Assembly: GCA_002351705.1 (NCBI GenBank) | Contig: DEHC01000025.1 | Coordinates: forward strand, 1 to 17,538 | From: Gammaproteobacteria bacterium UBA2810 | GTDB taxonomy: Bacteria > Pseudomonadota > Gammaproteobacteria > Enterobacterales > Succinivibrionaceae | Reading direction: 5' to 3' | Length of the DNA stretch: 17,538 nucleotides | Shown: piece by piece, positions 1 through 6,623 of the stretch | Numbering within the stretch: position 1 is the first letter of the stretch | Layout: each line of letters starts with the position of its first letter | Made by a program: the position numbers and the translations under genes | The notes under the pieces: model-generated | What the model was told of the DNA's origin: nothing | What the model saw: the letters and a program-made list of their open reading frames with translations, nothing else | The model's database searches: none

Positions 1-142
1 CAGGACGGCTGTGAATAGTAACTCCGGACTATTCTGAATAAAAATAAACAGTTCATAATCTTATATTTTGTGATTTAATATATATTTATTGTCTGAATAT
101 ACTAAAATATTATGTATGATGACAATGAATCCCGAAATAACG

Positions 143-177
143 CCGGGTAATAAATCAGGCAATAACCGGGTAATAAA
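143..177 (+). repeat. Two direct copies of CCGGGTAATAAA
   Basis: CCGGGTAATAAA occurs at 143-154 and again at 166-177, a 23-base period, about two helical turns. The same core, GGGTAATAAA, is read at 350-359 and, on the other strand, at 321-329 (TTATTACCC) and 308-316 (TTTATTACC). Regular spacing on one face of the helix suggests protein binding sites, but no binding protein can be named. Confidence 0.55.
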
Positions 178-320
178 ATGGGCGACAGGCACTGAGAGGT
201 ACAGTAAGATTTCAATATTTGTCATTATAGATCATAATTATGGACATTTTTGACATCTGAGCCGTTTTGAAACGGAAGCGGGCAGTTGCGAATCATAAAT
301 TTCATAATTTATTACCTACT

Positions 321-358
321 TTATTACCCATATACTTTTCAATGTGTATGGGTAATAA
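321..358. repeat. 15-bp inverted repeat with TTATTACCC arms
   Basis: The left arm at 321-335 begins TTATTACCC and the right arm at 344-358 ends GGGTAATAA. The arms match at 14 of 15 positions around an 8-base loop. There is no T-run after it, so it does not look like an intrinsic terminator. It lies about 245 bases before the macro-domain gene and could be an operator or a structured leader element. Confidence 0.6.
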
Positions 359-602
359 ACTGGGTATTAAATTCGGGGCTCAAAATAAGGGATTCTTTGC
401 ATGTTGTAAATGAACTGATGGCCGGTTCTGAGTCCCGGGCTGCTGAAAAGCCTGACATCCATCCCGCATTTCAGGTGTGCTGAGGAGACAGAATTAACAG
501 ATCCCGCGCCGCTGCTGCAATAAAATGATAGATGAGCATGCGTCCTGGTGCCGCATGCCTCTCTGGATATCCCCTGCAACAAGCCCTGAAGGAGCCGCCT
601 TT

Positions 603-1556
603 ATGCCTTTTATCATTGTCTGCAAAAAACTTTCGGAAGTCAGTGCTGACGCCGCTTTTGAGACGGTTTTCGCTGATCCAGGCGCGGCAGCAGGAAGAGC
701 CTGGGTGAAGAGCATTGATGCCTCTCTCTCCGACGGCTCAGGGATGAGCTTCAGGAAGGTGATTCAGGCTGAGATCCCCTCATCCGTCAGCAAGGAGGAG
801 TCAGCACGGCAGCTCTCCCTTGCCTACAGGGACGCGCTTGGGCTTGCCATAAAGAACGGCTGCGGCAGCGTCGTGTTTTCTCCGCTCCCTTCGGGCGGCT
901 CCATTCCTGATGATGCGCTGAGGATCGCATCATCTGAGGTCTCCGAATTTCTCCTGAAGCATGACCTCAATGTCTTTCTTGCCGTGCCGGAGAGGGACGC
1001 GCTTCCGCTCAGCAGCGAGCTCTCTGATGAGGTGAGCCGCTATATCGAGAGCCATTATTCCGGCGGCCCTGATGATGAATACTATGATGCTTCTGACTGG
1101 GAAGATGAGCCCGGCGTCAATTATATGGCCTGTCAGAAGCCACCCTTCTGCCGCATCTCTGCCATTGCTTCGGCGAGCGTGTTCAGCAGATCCCTTGATG
1201 ACCTCGTCGGTCATCTCGACGAGTCTTTCTCAGACACGCTGATCCGGCTCATCAGGGCCAAGGGTAAATCCGATGTCGAGGTCTACAGGAAGGCGAACAT
1301 CGACCGCAGGCTGTTTTCGAAGATCCGCTCAAAAAAAGGATATACCCCGAAAAAGCCGACCATACTCGCGCTTGCCATAGCGCTTGAGCTCTCCATTGAT
1401 GAGACCAGGGATCTCCTGCAGCGGGCGGGCTACGCGCTTTCGCATGCGAGCAGGTTCGATGTGATCGTTGAGTATTTCATAAAGAACAGGATATACGACA
1501 TCTTCGGGATCAACGAGATCCTCTTCAAGTTCGATCAGCCGCTTCTCGGAGGCTGA
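603..1556 (+). CDS. Macro-domain-like protein with C-terminal helical (HTH-like) domain
   Basis: The start is ATG at 603 because GAAGGAG lies 8 bases before it; an earlier in-frame start at 525 has no comparable ribosome site. The protein is 317 residues. Residues 1-155 follow the layout of bacterial macro domains (MPFIIV opening strand, the GCGSVVFSPLPSGG strand-loop at about 87-99, DALRIA helix after it). Macro domains bind ADP-ribose and often remove it from targets. Here the usual glycine-rich, Asn-containing ADP-ribose loop near residues 18-35 is replaced by an unrelated stretch (FETVFADPGAAAGR), so catalysis is doubtful. An acidic, Tyr/Asp-rich linker (155-175) leads to a helical domain at about 205-317 (DVEVYRKANIDRRLFSKIRS) that commonly follows macro domains in gut Firmicutes and resembles a helix-turn-helix. 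The adjoining vWA gene is probably co-transcribed. The family assignment is sound; the activity is not known. Confidence 0.8.
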   Translation: MPFIIVCKKLSEVSADAAFETVFADPGAAAGRAWVKSIDASLSDGSGMSFRKVIQAEIPSSVSKEESARQLSLAYRDALGLAIKNGCGSVVFSPLPSGGSIPDDALRIASSEVSEFLLKHDLNVFLAVPERDALPLSSELSDEVSRYIESHYSGGPDDEYYDASDWEDEPGVNYMACQKPPFCRISAIASASVFSRSLDDLVGHLDESFSDTLIRLIRAKGKSDVEVYRKANIDRRLFSKIRSKKGYTPKKPTILALAIALELSIDETRDLLQRAGYALSHASRFDVIVEYFIKNRIYDIFGINEILFKFDQPLLGG

Positions 1557-1637
1557 TCATTTGTCGCTTTCAAGGCGACCTCTGATCCTCTACGTTTCCA
1601 TATGATGCTTCTGTATCTGGAATACAGGAGGTTCACC

Positions 1638-2297
1638 ATGAAGAAGAATTCCACAGAGCTTGCCTTCATCCTTGACAAGAGCGGCTCAATGCACGGCCTT
1701 GAGAAGGACACCATCGGCGGCTTCAACTCCATGCTCGACAAGCAGAAGGCTGCCGAGGGCGAGTGCCGGGTCACCACCGTGCTGTTTGACAGCAGCTGCA
1801 CCGTGCTCCATGACCGCATTGACATCGCTGCGGTAAGGCCGATGACTGACGAGGACTACTGCGCCGGCGGCTCAACCGCCCTTCTTGACGCGGTCGGGAC
1901 CACCATCGACAAGATCCGGAACGTGCAGAAGAACTCTGCAGAGGAAGGCCGCGCGGAGAAGGTCCTCTTCGTCATCATCACCGACGGCATGGAGAACTCC
2001 AGCCGTGAGTACTCCCTCAGGAATGTCAGGAGCATGATTGAGGAGCAGAGGAAGAACGGCTGGGAGTTTGTTTTCCTCGGCGCCAACATCGACGCGGTTG
2101 AGACCGCGGAGGATCTCGGCATCAGCAGGGATCTCGCAGCCGACTACGTCCCTGATCGTGAGGGAACATTCATGAATTTCTGCGCTGTGGCTGATGCGGT
2201 GAGCGACTATCGCGAGATGGGCTGTCTTAAGTGCGAATGTCTTTCGAAAGTCCGTGAATATCACAGGAAGCGCAGTGGCAGGAAGAGCTCAGACTAG
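1638..2297 (+). CDS. von Willebrand factor A (vWA) domain protein
   Basis: The start is ATG at 1638, with AGGAGG six bases upstream; ATG at 1602 lacks such a site. The product is 219 residues and is almost entirely one vWA domain. A complete metal-ion-dependent adhesion site is visible: D13-x-S15-x-S17 in DKSGS, T80 in GGSTALLD and D116 in ITDGMEN. There is no signal peptide or membrane segment, so it should be cytosolic. Such soluble vWA proteins (TerY-like) usually bind protein partners in a metal-dependent way. The gene starts 81 bases after the macro-domain gene in the same direction. vWA and macro/TerD-type genes recur together in stress or conflict gene clusters, which supports a shared role here. 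The basic tail (HRKRSGRKSSD) is unusual and could bind nucleic acid. Confidence 0.85.
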   Translation: MKKNSTELAFILDKSGSMHGLEKDTIGGFNSMLDKQKAAEGECRVTTVLFDSSCTVLHDRIDIAAVRPMTDEDYCAGGSTALLDAVGTTIDKIRNVQKNSAEEGRAEKVLFVIITDGMENSSREYSLRNVRSMIEEQRKNGWEFVFLGANIDAVETAEDLGISRDLAADYVPDREGTFMNFCAVADAVSDYREMGCLKCECLSKVREYHRKRSGRKSSD

Positions 2298-2361
2298 TGA
2301 GGTGAACGGCTGAGGTGACACTCCGCCGCGTGCGGTGTGTTCCGGGGAGGGCAGAGAGAGC

Positions 2362-2406
2362 GCCCTCTGGCGGGCTGACAACCCCCATGCAGCCGCCGCA
2401 GAGGGC
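2362..2406. repeat. Long imperfect hairpin after the vWA gene
   Basis: The left arm GCCCTCTGGCGGGCTG (2362-2377) pairs with the right arm CAGCCGCCGCAGAGGGC (2390-2406), with a single-base bulge and a two-base bulge, around a 12-base loop. The outer seven pairs are perfect. No T-run follows, so it may be part of a structured RNA or a repetitive extragenic palindrome. Confidence 0.5.
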
Positions 2407-2420
2407 AATGGAGAGACAGA

Positions 2421-2446
2421 GGGGAGGAAGCCATGGCTGCCTCCCC
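2421..2446 (+). terminator. Possible terminator hairpin
   Basis: GGGGAGGAAGCC (2421-2432) and GGCTGCCTCCCC (2435-2446) form a 12-bp inverted repeat with one mismatch, centred on CCATGG. It is followed by TTCCTGTTTCC, a weak pyrimidine tract. It could end transcription of the macro/vWA pair. The poor T-tract keeps confidence low. Confidence 0.4.
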
Positions 2447-2640
2447 TTCCTGTTTCCGGACATAATGTCCGCGGTGATTCACCGGTCCTTTGGAACCGCC
2501 TGACGCATTCTGCACGTGCCTCACTCCTTTTTTGCAAGTATCCGCCTTGCAGGAAATGAATTCTGCGGCAGATGCCTGATCCTGCGCGCTGAGGCTGCGC
2601 TAATATAAGCTCAGCAGCATGATGTCAGGGGAGAAAGGCA

Positions 2641-2910
2641 ATGTCGGACACCGTAAAATTCACTGTAAGCACTGACCGCGCCGTAAAAGAGCAGTGCGAG
2701 GAGCTCTTCAGGGATCTCGGGCTGAATCTCAATACTGCCATCAACCTGTTTCTCCGCCAGTCACTCCGCGACGGTGGCATTCCGTTTGATATCCGTCTCG
2801 CGTGTAAAGATGGCGGAGCTGAGAGCGCGGCGGAAATGGAGCGCATAGCTGATGATCCGTCGGCAAAGCGCTATTCGAGCGTGGAGGAGGCGCTGAAGGA
2901 TCTGAGGTAG
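2641..2910 (+). CDS. RelB/DinJ-family antitoxin
   Basis: The 89-residue product has the RelB/DinJ pattern: a short N-terminal strand (VKFTVSTDRAVK), then a ribbon-helix-helix segment (CEELFRDLGLNLNTAINLFLRQSLRDGGIPFDI) at about residues 18-51, then a variable C-terminal tail that in this family wraps the toxin. AGGGGAG and AAAGG precede the ATG. These antitoxins neutralise RelE/YafQ-type mRNA-cleaving toxins and repress their own promoter as dimers. No RelE/YafQ-like gene follows; the next gene is a second antitoxin-like protein. It is therefore an orphan antitoxin or a remnant of a lost pair. A hairpin follows at 2920-2944. Confidence 0.85.
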   Translation: MSDTVKFTVSTDRAVKEQCEELFRDLGLNLNTAINLFLRQSLRDGGIPFDIRLACKDGGAESAAEMERIADDPSAKRYSSVEEALKDLR

Positions 2911-2919
2911 CAGCGGCAG

Positions 2920-2944
2920 AGCCACGGAACGCAAAGTTCCGGCT
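2920..2944. repeat. Hairpin between the two antitoxin-like genes
   Basis: AGCC-(AC)-GGAAC at 2920-2930 pairs with GTTCC-GGCT at 2936-2944 around a GCAAA loop, with a two-base bulge. No T-run follows. It could limit read-through between the two genes or protect the dinJ-like mRNA. Confidence 0.35.
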
Positions 2945-2972
2945 GTCAGGGCAGGGTGAAGAGGAGACAGGC

Positions 2973-3254
2973 ATGAACTGGGAAGAGTATAAGAACAAAA
3001 TAAAGGCTGAGGATCCTGCGGCAGCCAGGGTCATTGAAGATGCGGAGCTATGTGCCCCAGTCCTCTCAGCAATGATCAGAAAACGCGAGGAGCCCGGCAT
3101 GGCACGGCGCGGGCTTGCTGAAAGATGCGGCATTTCTGAATCATCGGTCGCCCGTATCGAATCATTCGAGACATCGTCGAAGATCGATACATTCCTCAGA
3201 ATTCTCTGGAGCCTGGGGCTTGGACTCTCGGTAACTTCTGCTGCCGGCAGATAG
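2973..3254 (+). CDS. XRE-family helix-turn-helix protein (antitoxin-like)
   Basis: The 93-residue protein has an N-terminal acidic helix (MNWEEYKNKIKAEDPAAARVIEDAEL) and then a Cro/C1-type HTH at about residues 35-85: an IRKREEPGMARRGLAERCGISESSVARIE segment where the usual 'GMSQRDLA' reads GMARRGLA, then a C-terminal LGLGLSV strand. GAGGAGA lies before the ATG at 2973. This architecture is typical of HTH proteins encoded beside HigB/RelE-type toxins, acting as antitoxin and repressor. No toxin gene is seen within reach on either strand. It could equally be a free-standing repressor of neighbouring genes. Confidence 0.75.
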   Translation: MNWEEYKNKIKAEDPAAARVIEDAELCAPVLSAMIRKREEPGMARRGLAERCGISESSVARIESFETSSKIDTFLRILWSLGLGLSVTSAAGR

Positions 3255-3344
3255 TTTCCCGACTGCCGCAGGCAGATGTGGGAGCGGAATACGTCCGGTT
3301 TCATCTGACGGGCATGTGCTTTACAGCGTTTTGAGGACCTGAAA

Positions 3345-3629
3345 ATGAAAAACGGTGACATCAACGACTTTCTCGAAAGGATCACGTGGGGTGATGAGCT
3401 GGTATTCATGTACCGCGGGAAGAAGTACTTCCTTGAGGGGCTGCCTGACGATAACGGCGTTCTGATTACATACCTTTGGGTCTGTGAACCTCCTGCATAT
3501 GGCGGTTACACCTGGGTCGGAAAGGGCGACAAAAAGAACTATCCCGCGGAAGAATTCCTCCGGCAGAAGCTCTGGGACGGCCGGACCTTCATGGAGGCCC
3601 AGGAGGAAATGGAATGGGTCGACTGCTAG
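3345..3629 (+). CDS. Unrecognised small protein, copy 1
   Basis: This 94-residue acidic protein begins at ATG 3345 with GAGGA eight bases upstream. I recognise the general type from gut bacterial genomes but cannot give it a function. Visible features are an opening NGDINDFLERITWGDEL segment, a strand pair around a GKKYFLEGL core, an aromatic middle (YGGYTWVGKG) and a strongly conserved end (FLRQKLWDGRTF, then EMEWVDC). There is no signal peptide or membrane segment. A second copy follows 53 bases later (3683-3961) and a decayed third copy lies at about 6624-6843. The position next to antitoxin-like genes and ATPase genes may mean an accessory or immunity-like role, which is inference only. 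Confidence 0.75.
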   Translation: MKNGDINDFLERITWGDELVFMYRGKKYFLEGLPDDNGVLITYLWVCEPPAYGGYTWVGKGDKKNYPAEEFLRQKLWDGRTFMEAQEEMEWVDC

Positions 3630-3663
3630 ACAGCAGTGCCCCGGACTTGCTCTGACTGCTGTC
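3622..3663. repeat. Competing hairpins between the two small genes
   Basis: ACTGCT (3622-3627) can pair with AGCAGT (3632-3637). That same AGCAGT is part of GACAGCAGT (3629-3637), which can instead pair perfectly with ACTGCTGTC (3655-3663). The two pairings exclude each other. The first overlaps the stop codon of copy 1; the second ends 20 bases before the start of copy 2. Confidence 0.4.
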
Positions 3664-3682
3664 AGATTCCGGAGATCGTAAA

Positions 3683-3961
3683 TTGATAAACGGCGACGTA
3701 AACGACTTTGTCGACAGAATCTCCTATGGAGACGAACTGATATTCACGTTTCACGGAAGGAAATACTTTCTGCAGGGATACCATGATTTGGGCGGTCTAT
3801 GGACCACTTACCGCGATCGCTGGGAACCGCCCGCTGATGATTACATCTGGGTCGGGAAATGTGATTTCCATTTTCCGGTAGAGGAATTTCTCAGGCAAAG
3901 GATTTGGGACGGAAGGACTTTCTGGGAGGCCCAGGAGGAAATGGAGTGGGTCGACGCGTAG
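3683..3961 (+). CDS. Unrecognised small protein, copy 2 (TTG start)
   Basis: The 92-residue product is a diverged duplicate of the gene just upstream. The start is TTG at 3683: TTG-ATA-AAC-GGC aligns with ATG-AAA-AAC-GGT of copy 1, and GGAG sits eight bases before it. Shared features are NGDVNDFVDRI, GRKYFLQGY, YIWVGK, EEFLRQRIWDGRTF and the EEMEWVDA end. The middle differs (DLGGLWTTYRDRWEPPADD), as expected for duplicates diverging under selection. Function is unknown. The rare start codon would lower its expression relative to copy 1. It faces the minus-strand HATPase gene tail to tail. Confidence 0.7.
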   Translation: MINGDVNDFVDRISYGDELIFTFHGRKYFLQGYHDLGGLWTTYRDRWEPPADDYIWVGKCDFHFPVEEFLRQRIWDGRTFWEAQEEMEWVDA

Positions 3962-4075
3962 GAATCCCGGTGCTGGATAACTGGATTCCTGAGTCAGTGG
4001 CTTCATATCTGCTGTTTGGGGGCAACTTCACCGGAAATGTCAGAAGCTGACCAGGTAAAGCTGTATGCCGTCAGC

Positions 4076-4969
4076 TCATTTGGCCGCTTCGTATTTCGTC
4101 CCGCGCCCGTTACCGGTTATCTGGACATAGCCTTTGGCGGCGAGCTGCTTCAGTATCGCTGTCACCTTGGACTTGCTGAACCCGGTGTCCTGGGATGCCG
4201 AGCTGCTGCTGATCTTCCTGCCTGTTTTCATCAGACCGTAAACAGTTTCCTGATCCTCTGTGAGGTCGGCAGTGCCAGGCACAGGCAGTATTGCCTGAAT
4301 TGCATTCTCACTGATATCGAATACAGGCTTCCGTCTGTTATTCTCATACGCTTCCTGAATTCTTCTGATGCCTGTCCCGGGCTGCTCAAGGTAATGCATC
4401 CGGTAAAAAACACTGCTGAGAACAGGATTTCTCAGCAAAGGGACCATGCTGTTCATGTAGTCATCACGGTTAATGCCCTCAGGGAGGCCGCCAGGGGTGA
4501 AGATTTCGATCCGATCTGCAAACATTGCCACGCGTATATGGGCATTGACATTCCACTTCCTGCCTGCAATCGCGTTGGCCATGGCCTCCCTGAAGGCGGT
4601 TTCAGGAATGGTTTCAACAGTCCTTCTCCTGACACCGTCAATGACCTCGTACTGGTAGTACTGCCGGTACATCTCCACGGACTGGTCATACTGTGAGAGG
4701 ACGGAAATTCTCGAAAGAGTCTTCCGGTCAAGGATATAGTCGATGCTGTCACCGAATCTCGCGATGTCAACTCCGAAAAAACTGTTTTGGTCAGCCATAA
4801 GGGCTGCCGCGTTGTTGTAATGCCCTTCCTTCGTAGAGAGGCCCAGAGTCCGGAGCACATCATCCGTAAGGGAGCCAATCCCGATTGTTTCCTGAAGTTT
4901 CTTCTCCAAAAACGAGAACTCAAGGTCCTGAGTTCCTGACACGAGGCTGTCAAATGCAGATTCTTTCAT
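4076..4969 (-). CDS. HATPase_c_4 / RecG-like transcriptional regulator, N-terminal domain missing
   Basis: The 297-residue protein matches the C-terminal two thirds of the 'ATP-binding protein / putative transcriptional regulator' family that normally starts with an AlbA_2 domain. Seen here are the divergent histidine-kinase-type ATPase segment at about residues 122-210 (REAMANAI, ADRIEIFTPGGLPEG, LLRNPVLSSVF, EQPGTGIRRI) and a C-terminal winged helix at about 238-297 (FSKSKVTAILKQL). In the N-box the usual HRDY is AGRKW, so nucleotide binding may be weakened. Full-length members have 400 or more residues; an in-frame TAG lies 14 codons before the ATG, so no AlbA_2 domain is encoded in this frame. 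The ribosome site is weak (GGAAAG). It is either a truncated remnant or a short form still regulated by the repeats at 5039-5076. Confidence 0.75.
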   Translation of the reverse strand: MKESAFDSLVSGTQDLEFSFLEKKLQETIGIGSLTDDVLRTLGLSTKEGHYNNAAALMADQNSFFGVDIARFGDSIDYILDRKTLSRISVLSQYDQSVEMYRQYYQYEVIDGVRRRTVETIPETAFREAMANAIAGRKWNVNAHIRVAMFADRIEIFTPGGLPEGINRDDYMNSMVPLLRNPVLSSVFYRMHYLEQPGTGIRRIQEAYENNRRKPVFDISENAIQAILPVPGTADLTEDQETVYGLMKTGRKISSSSASQDTGFSKSKVTAILKQLAAKGYVQITGNGRGTKYEAAK

Positions 4970-5038
4970 TATCTTTCCAGTTTGCGCAGCATATCCTTTG
5001 ATGTTTGGATTCTAGCGGATAACTGGATTAAAATAAAC

Positions 5039-5076
5039 CGCAAATTTACGCGAAAACAAATACGCGCAAATTTACG
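5039..5076 (-). promoter_or_regulatory. Candidate operator: direct repeat of CGCAAATTTACG
   Basis: CGCAAATTTACG occurs at 5039-5050 and 5065-5076, a 26-base period, with further ACGCG motifs between them. The pair lies 70-107 bases upstream of the minus-strand HATPase gene. Twin repeats of this length at promoter distance are typical of operators. The winged-helix protein encoded just downstream is a natural candidate binder, by inference. Confidence 0.45.
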
Positions 5077-5229
5077 ATTTAATAAAAATCGAATCAGAAT
5101 TTTACCGGTCTGATTGATATCTGGTGCCCCGGACAGGAAAGTCATCTAGATACCGGGAGCTGACGCTACAGTACTGCAGAGATGCCTGCGGCTGATTCCA
5201 TGAATTACTAAGTGCATTCCTTAAAATAA

Positions 5230-5280
5230 AGAGTTAGGGGGTAATTTTTGAAAAATAAGCAAAAATTACCCCCTAACTCT
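5230..5280 (+). promoter_or_regulatory. Perfect 21-bp inverted repeat before the DUF4143 ATPase gene
   Basis: The arms at 5230-5250 and 5260-5280 are exact reverse complements, with the core TTAGGGGGTAATTTTTG, around a 9-base A-rich loop. The repeat ends 67 bases before the ATG at 5348. A nearly identical element stands in the same place before the next plus-strand ATPase gene (6886-6932). There is no T-run after the right arm, so an operator or leader-RNA structure is more likely than a terminator. Confidence 0.7.
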
Positions 5281-5347
5281 GAAATTTCTGTGCTGTTCAT
5301 CTACAATAAGAAACACACCAGTTTGCTCAGAGGCGTAGGACATTGGC

Positions 5348-6577
5348 ATGAAGCTGTACAGAAGAGAGAATTATCTTAAGAAAATACGTGGTTTTTACCA
5401 CGATACCGGGATCATTAAAGTGATTACCGGCGTACGCCGCTGCGGCAAGTCCTGTCTTATGCAGACAATTGCGGAAGAACTTGAGGAGAGCGGCACTCCG
5501 GCCGAAAACATCATTTACCTGAACCTTGACCGGCGCGGATATCTTGGTATAAAGAAACCTGAGCAGCTCGACAGGCTGATCGAAGAGAAATCAGCTGCTG
5601 CCGGTATCAAGTATCTGTTCATTGATGAGATTCAGAATGTCAGAGGGTTTGAGGCAGTTATAAACGGGTTCCGCGAGGAAGAAGACTACAGCATTTTCAT
5701 CACCGGATCCAACTCCTATCTGCTGAACGGAGAGCTCGTGACGAAACTTACAGGCAGGTACCTGGAATTTGAGCTTTTCACTCTCAGCTTCGAGGAATAC
5801 CTTGGAATGAAGAGGTTCATCGGGAAGGAAGTGCAGCCGGATCTGACCGCTGAGTTCGACCGGTACATTTCTGACGGAGGATTTCCCAAAACACTGGAGT
5901 ATGATTCTGATGCCGACAAAAGCTCCTACGTAAACGGTGTCATTGGGGAAATATTCGAGAAGGATATCAGGAGGCGCGTACAAATCAGAAATAAGTCAGT
6001 ATTCGAGACTGTCCAGAGATATATCATCAATAACTATGGCGCAACCATGAGCCTCACCAACATCCTTGACGATCTTCATAAAAATGGCTGCGGCATCAAA
6101 AGAGAGACGCTTAACAGATATATAAAGATTCTGTCAGATGCAAAAGTCATTTATCCATGCAGCAGGTTCGATCTTAAATCGCGCAGGTCAATCTCAGGAG
6201 AGCAGAAGTATTACCTTGCAGATCTGAGTTTTTATTTTGCTTTCAAGACCGACAGGCGGAAGAATTACGCCCCGGCACTGGAGAACATTGTCTATATATA
6301 CGCAGTCTCGAAGGGCTATGCTGTCAGCGTCGGGCGTATTGGAAAGCTTGAATGCGATTTCATTCTCCGCAGGAACAATGACAGCTACGCGTATGTCCAG
6401 GTATGCACAACCATAATGAATGACATAAGCACGGAAGACCGTGAATACAGGCCGCTTGAGATGATCAGGGACGGCTATCCCAAATATCTCCTGACCAGAA
6501 ACGACCTTATCCAGGAGCGATCCGGTATTATGCACTGCAATATCCCGATCTTCATGAAGGAAAACCGGATGTTCTGA
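5348..6577 (+). CDS. AAA_14 / DUF4143 family ATPase
   Basis: The 409-residue protein is full length for this family. The AAA domain has Walker A GVRRCGKS (28-35), Walker B YLFIDE (89-94) and a sensor-type strand FITGSNS (117-123), followed by LTGRYLEFELFTLSFEEYL, the family's hallmark. A winged-helix region follows (about 215-290), then a C-terminal restriction-endonuclease-like domain with E312, D337 (ECDFI) and Q351 (YVQVC); the lysine expected after QV in active nucleases is absent. The roles of these ATPases are mostly unknown; they are common in anaerobes and archaea. TAGGA lies before the ATG. The leader carries a long perfect hairpin. The gene appears intact, unlike its ATPase neighbour at 7005. 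Confidence 0.88.
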   Translation: MKLYRRENYLKKIRGFYHDTGIIKVITGVRRCGKSCLMQTIAEELEESGTPAENIIYLNLDRRGYLGIKKPEQLDRLIEEKSAAAGIKYLFIDEIQNVRGFEAVINGFREEEDYSIFITGSNSYLLNGELVTKLTGRYLEFELFTLSFEEYLGMKRFIGKEVQPDLTAEFDRYISDGGFPKTLEYDSDADKSSYVNGVIGEIFEKDIRRRVQIRNKSVFETVQRYIINNYGATMSLTNILDDLHKNGCGIKRETLNRYIKILSDAKVIYPCSRFDLKSRRSISGEQKYYLADLSFYFAFKTDRRKNYAPALENIVYIYAVSKGYAVSVGRIGKLECDFILRRNNDSYAYVQVCTTIMNDISTEDREYRPLEMIRDGYPKYLLTRNDLIQERSGIMHCNIPIFMKENRMF

Positions 6578-6623
6578 GATACTGCCAGTCTGTTTTTTGC
6601 TTAAGTTTCCCGAAACACAGGGA

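Larger units (their letters stand above)
1..602. other. AT-rich non-coding region with repeated motifs
   Basis: No convincing gene is seen in these 600 bases. The first 400 are clearly richer in A and T than the rest of the window. They hold a short inverted repeat near the left edge (GAATAGT at 13-19, ACTATTC at 28-34), two direct copies of CCGGGTAATAAA (143-154 and 166-177) and a longer inverted repeat at 321-358. From about 400 the composition shifts towards that of the following gene. A promoter for the macro-domain gene is expected here, but no good -35/-10 pair could be fixed by eye. Confidence 0.6.
2298..2640. other. GC-rich structured intergenic region
   Basis: No gene is supported here; short open frames have no ribosome site and no recognisable product. 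Two strong inverted repeats are adjacent (2362-2406 and 2421-2446). Near the right end, TAATAT at 2601-2606 could be the -10 box of the dinJ-like gene, but no clear -35 box was found. A 6-bp hairpin (TGCAAG / CTTGCA) lies near 2534-2552. Confidence 0.5.
4970..5347. other. AT-rich divergent intergenic region
   Basis: This gap separates the minus-strand HATPase gene from the plus-strand DUF4143 ATPase gene, so it should contain both promoters. It holds the CGCAAATTTACG pair on the left and the long hairpin leader on the right. No gene is seen. GTGCCCCGGAC at 5124-5134 repeats the same 11 bases at 3636-3646. Confidence 0.6.

Noticed and set aside
286..483. Open frame of 65 codons in the AT-rich left region
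   Set aside because: No ribosome site, starts inside AT-rich sequence and runs through the inverted repeat; the product is low-complexity hydrophobic at first and unlike any family.
2315..2559. Short open frames on both strands in the gap after the vWA gene
   Set aside because: They coincide with GC-rich hairpins, where open frames arise on several frames at once; no ribosome site and no recognisable product.
4016..4696. 226-codon open frame on the plus strand
   Set aside because: It is the antisense of the HATPase_c_4 gene, whose minus-strand product shows clear family motifs.
5230..5280. Hairpin as an intrinsic terminator or insertion-sequence end
   Set aside because: No T-run follows either copy, no transposase gene is nearby and no target-site duplication is seen; both copies lie at a fixed distance before a start codon.
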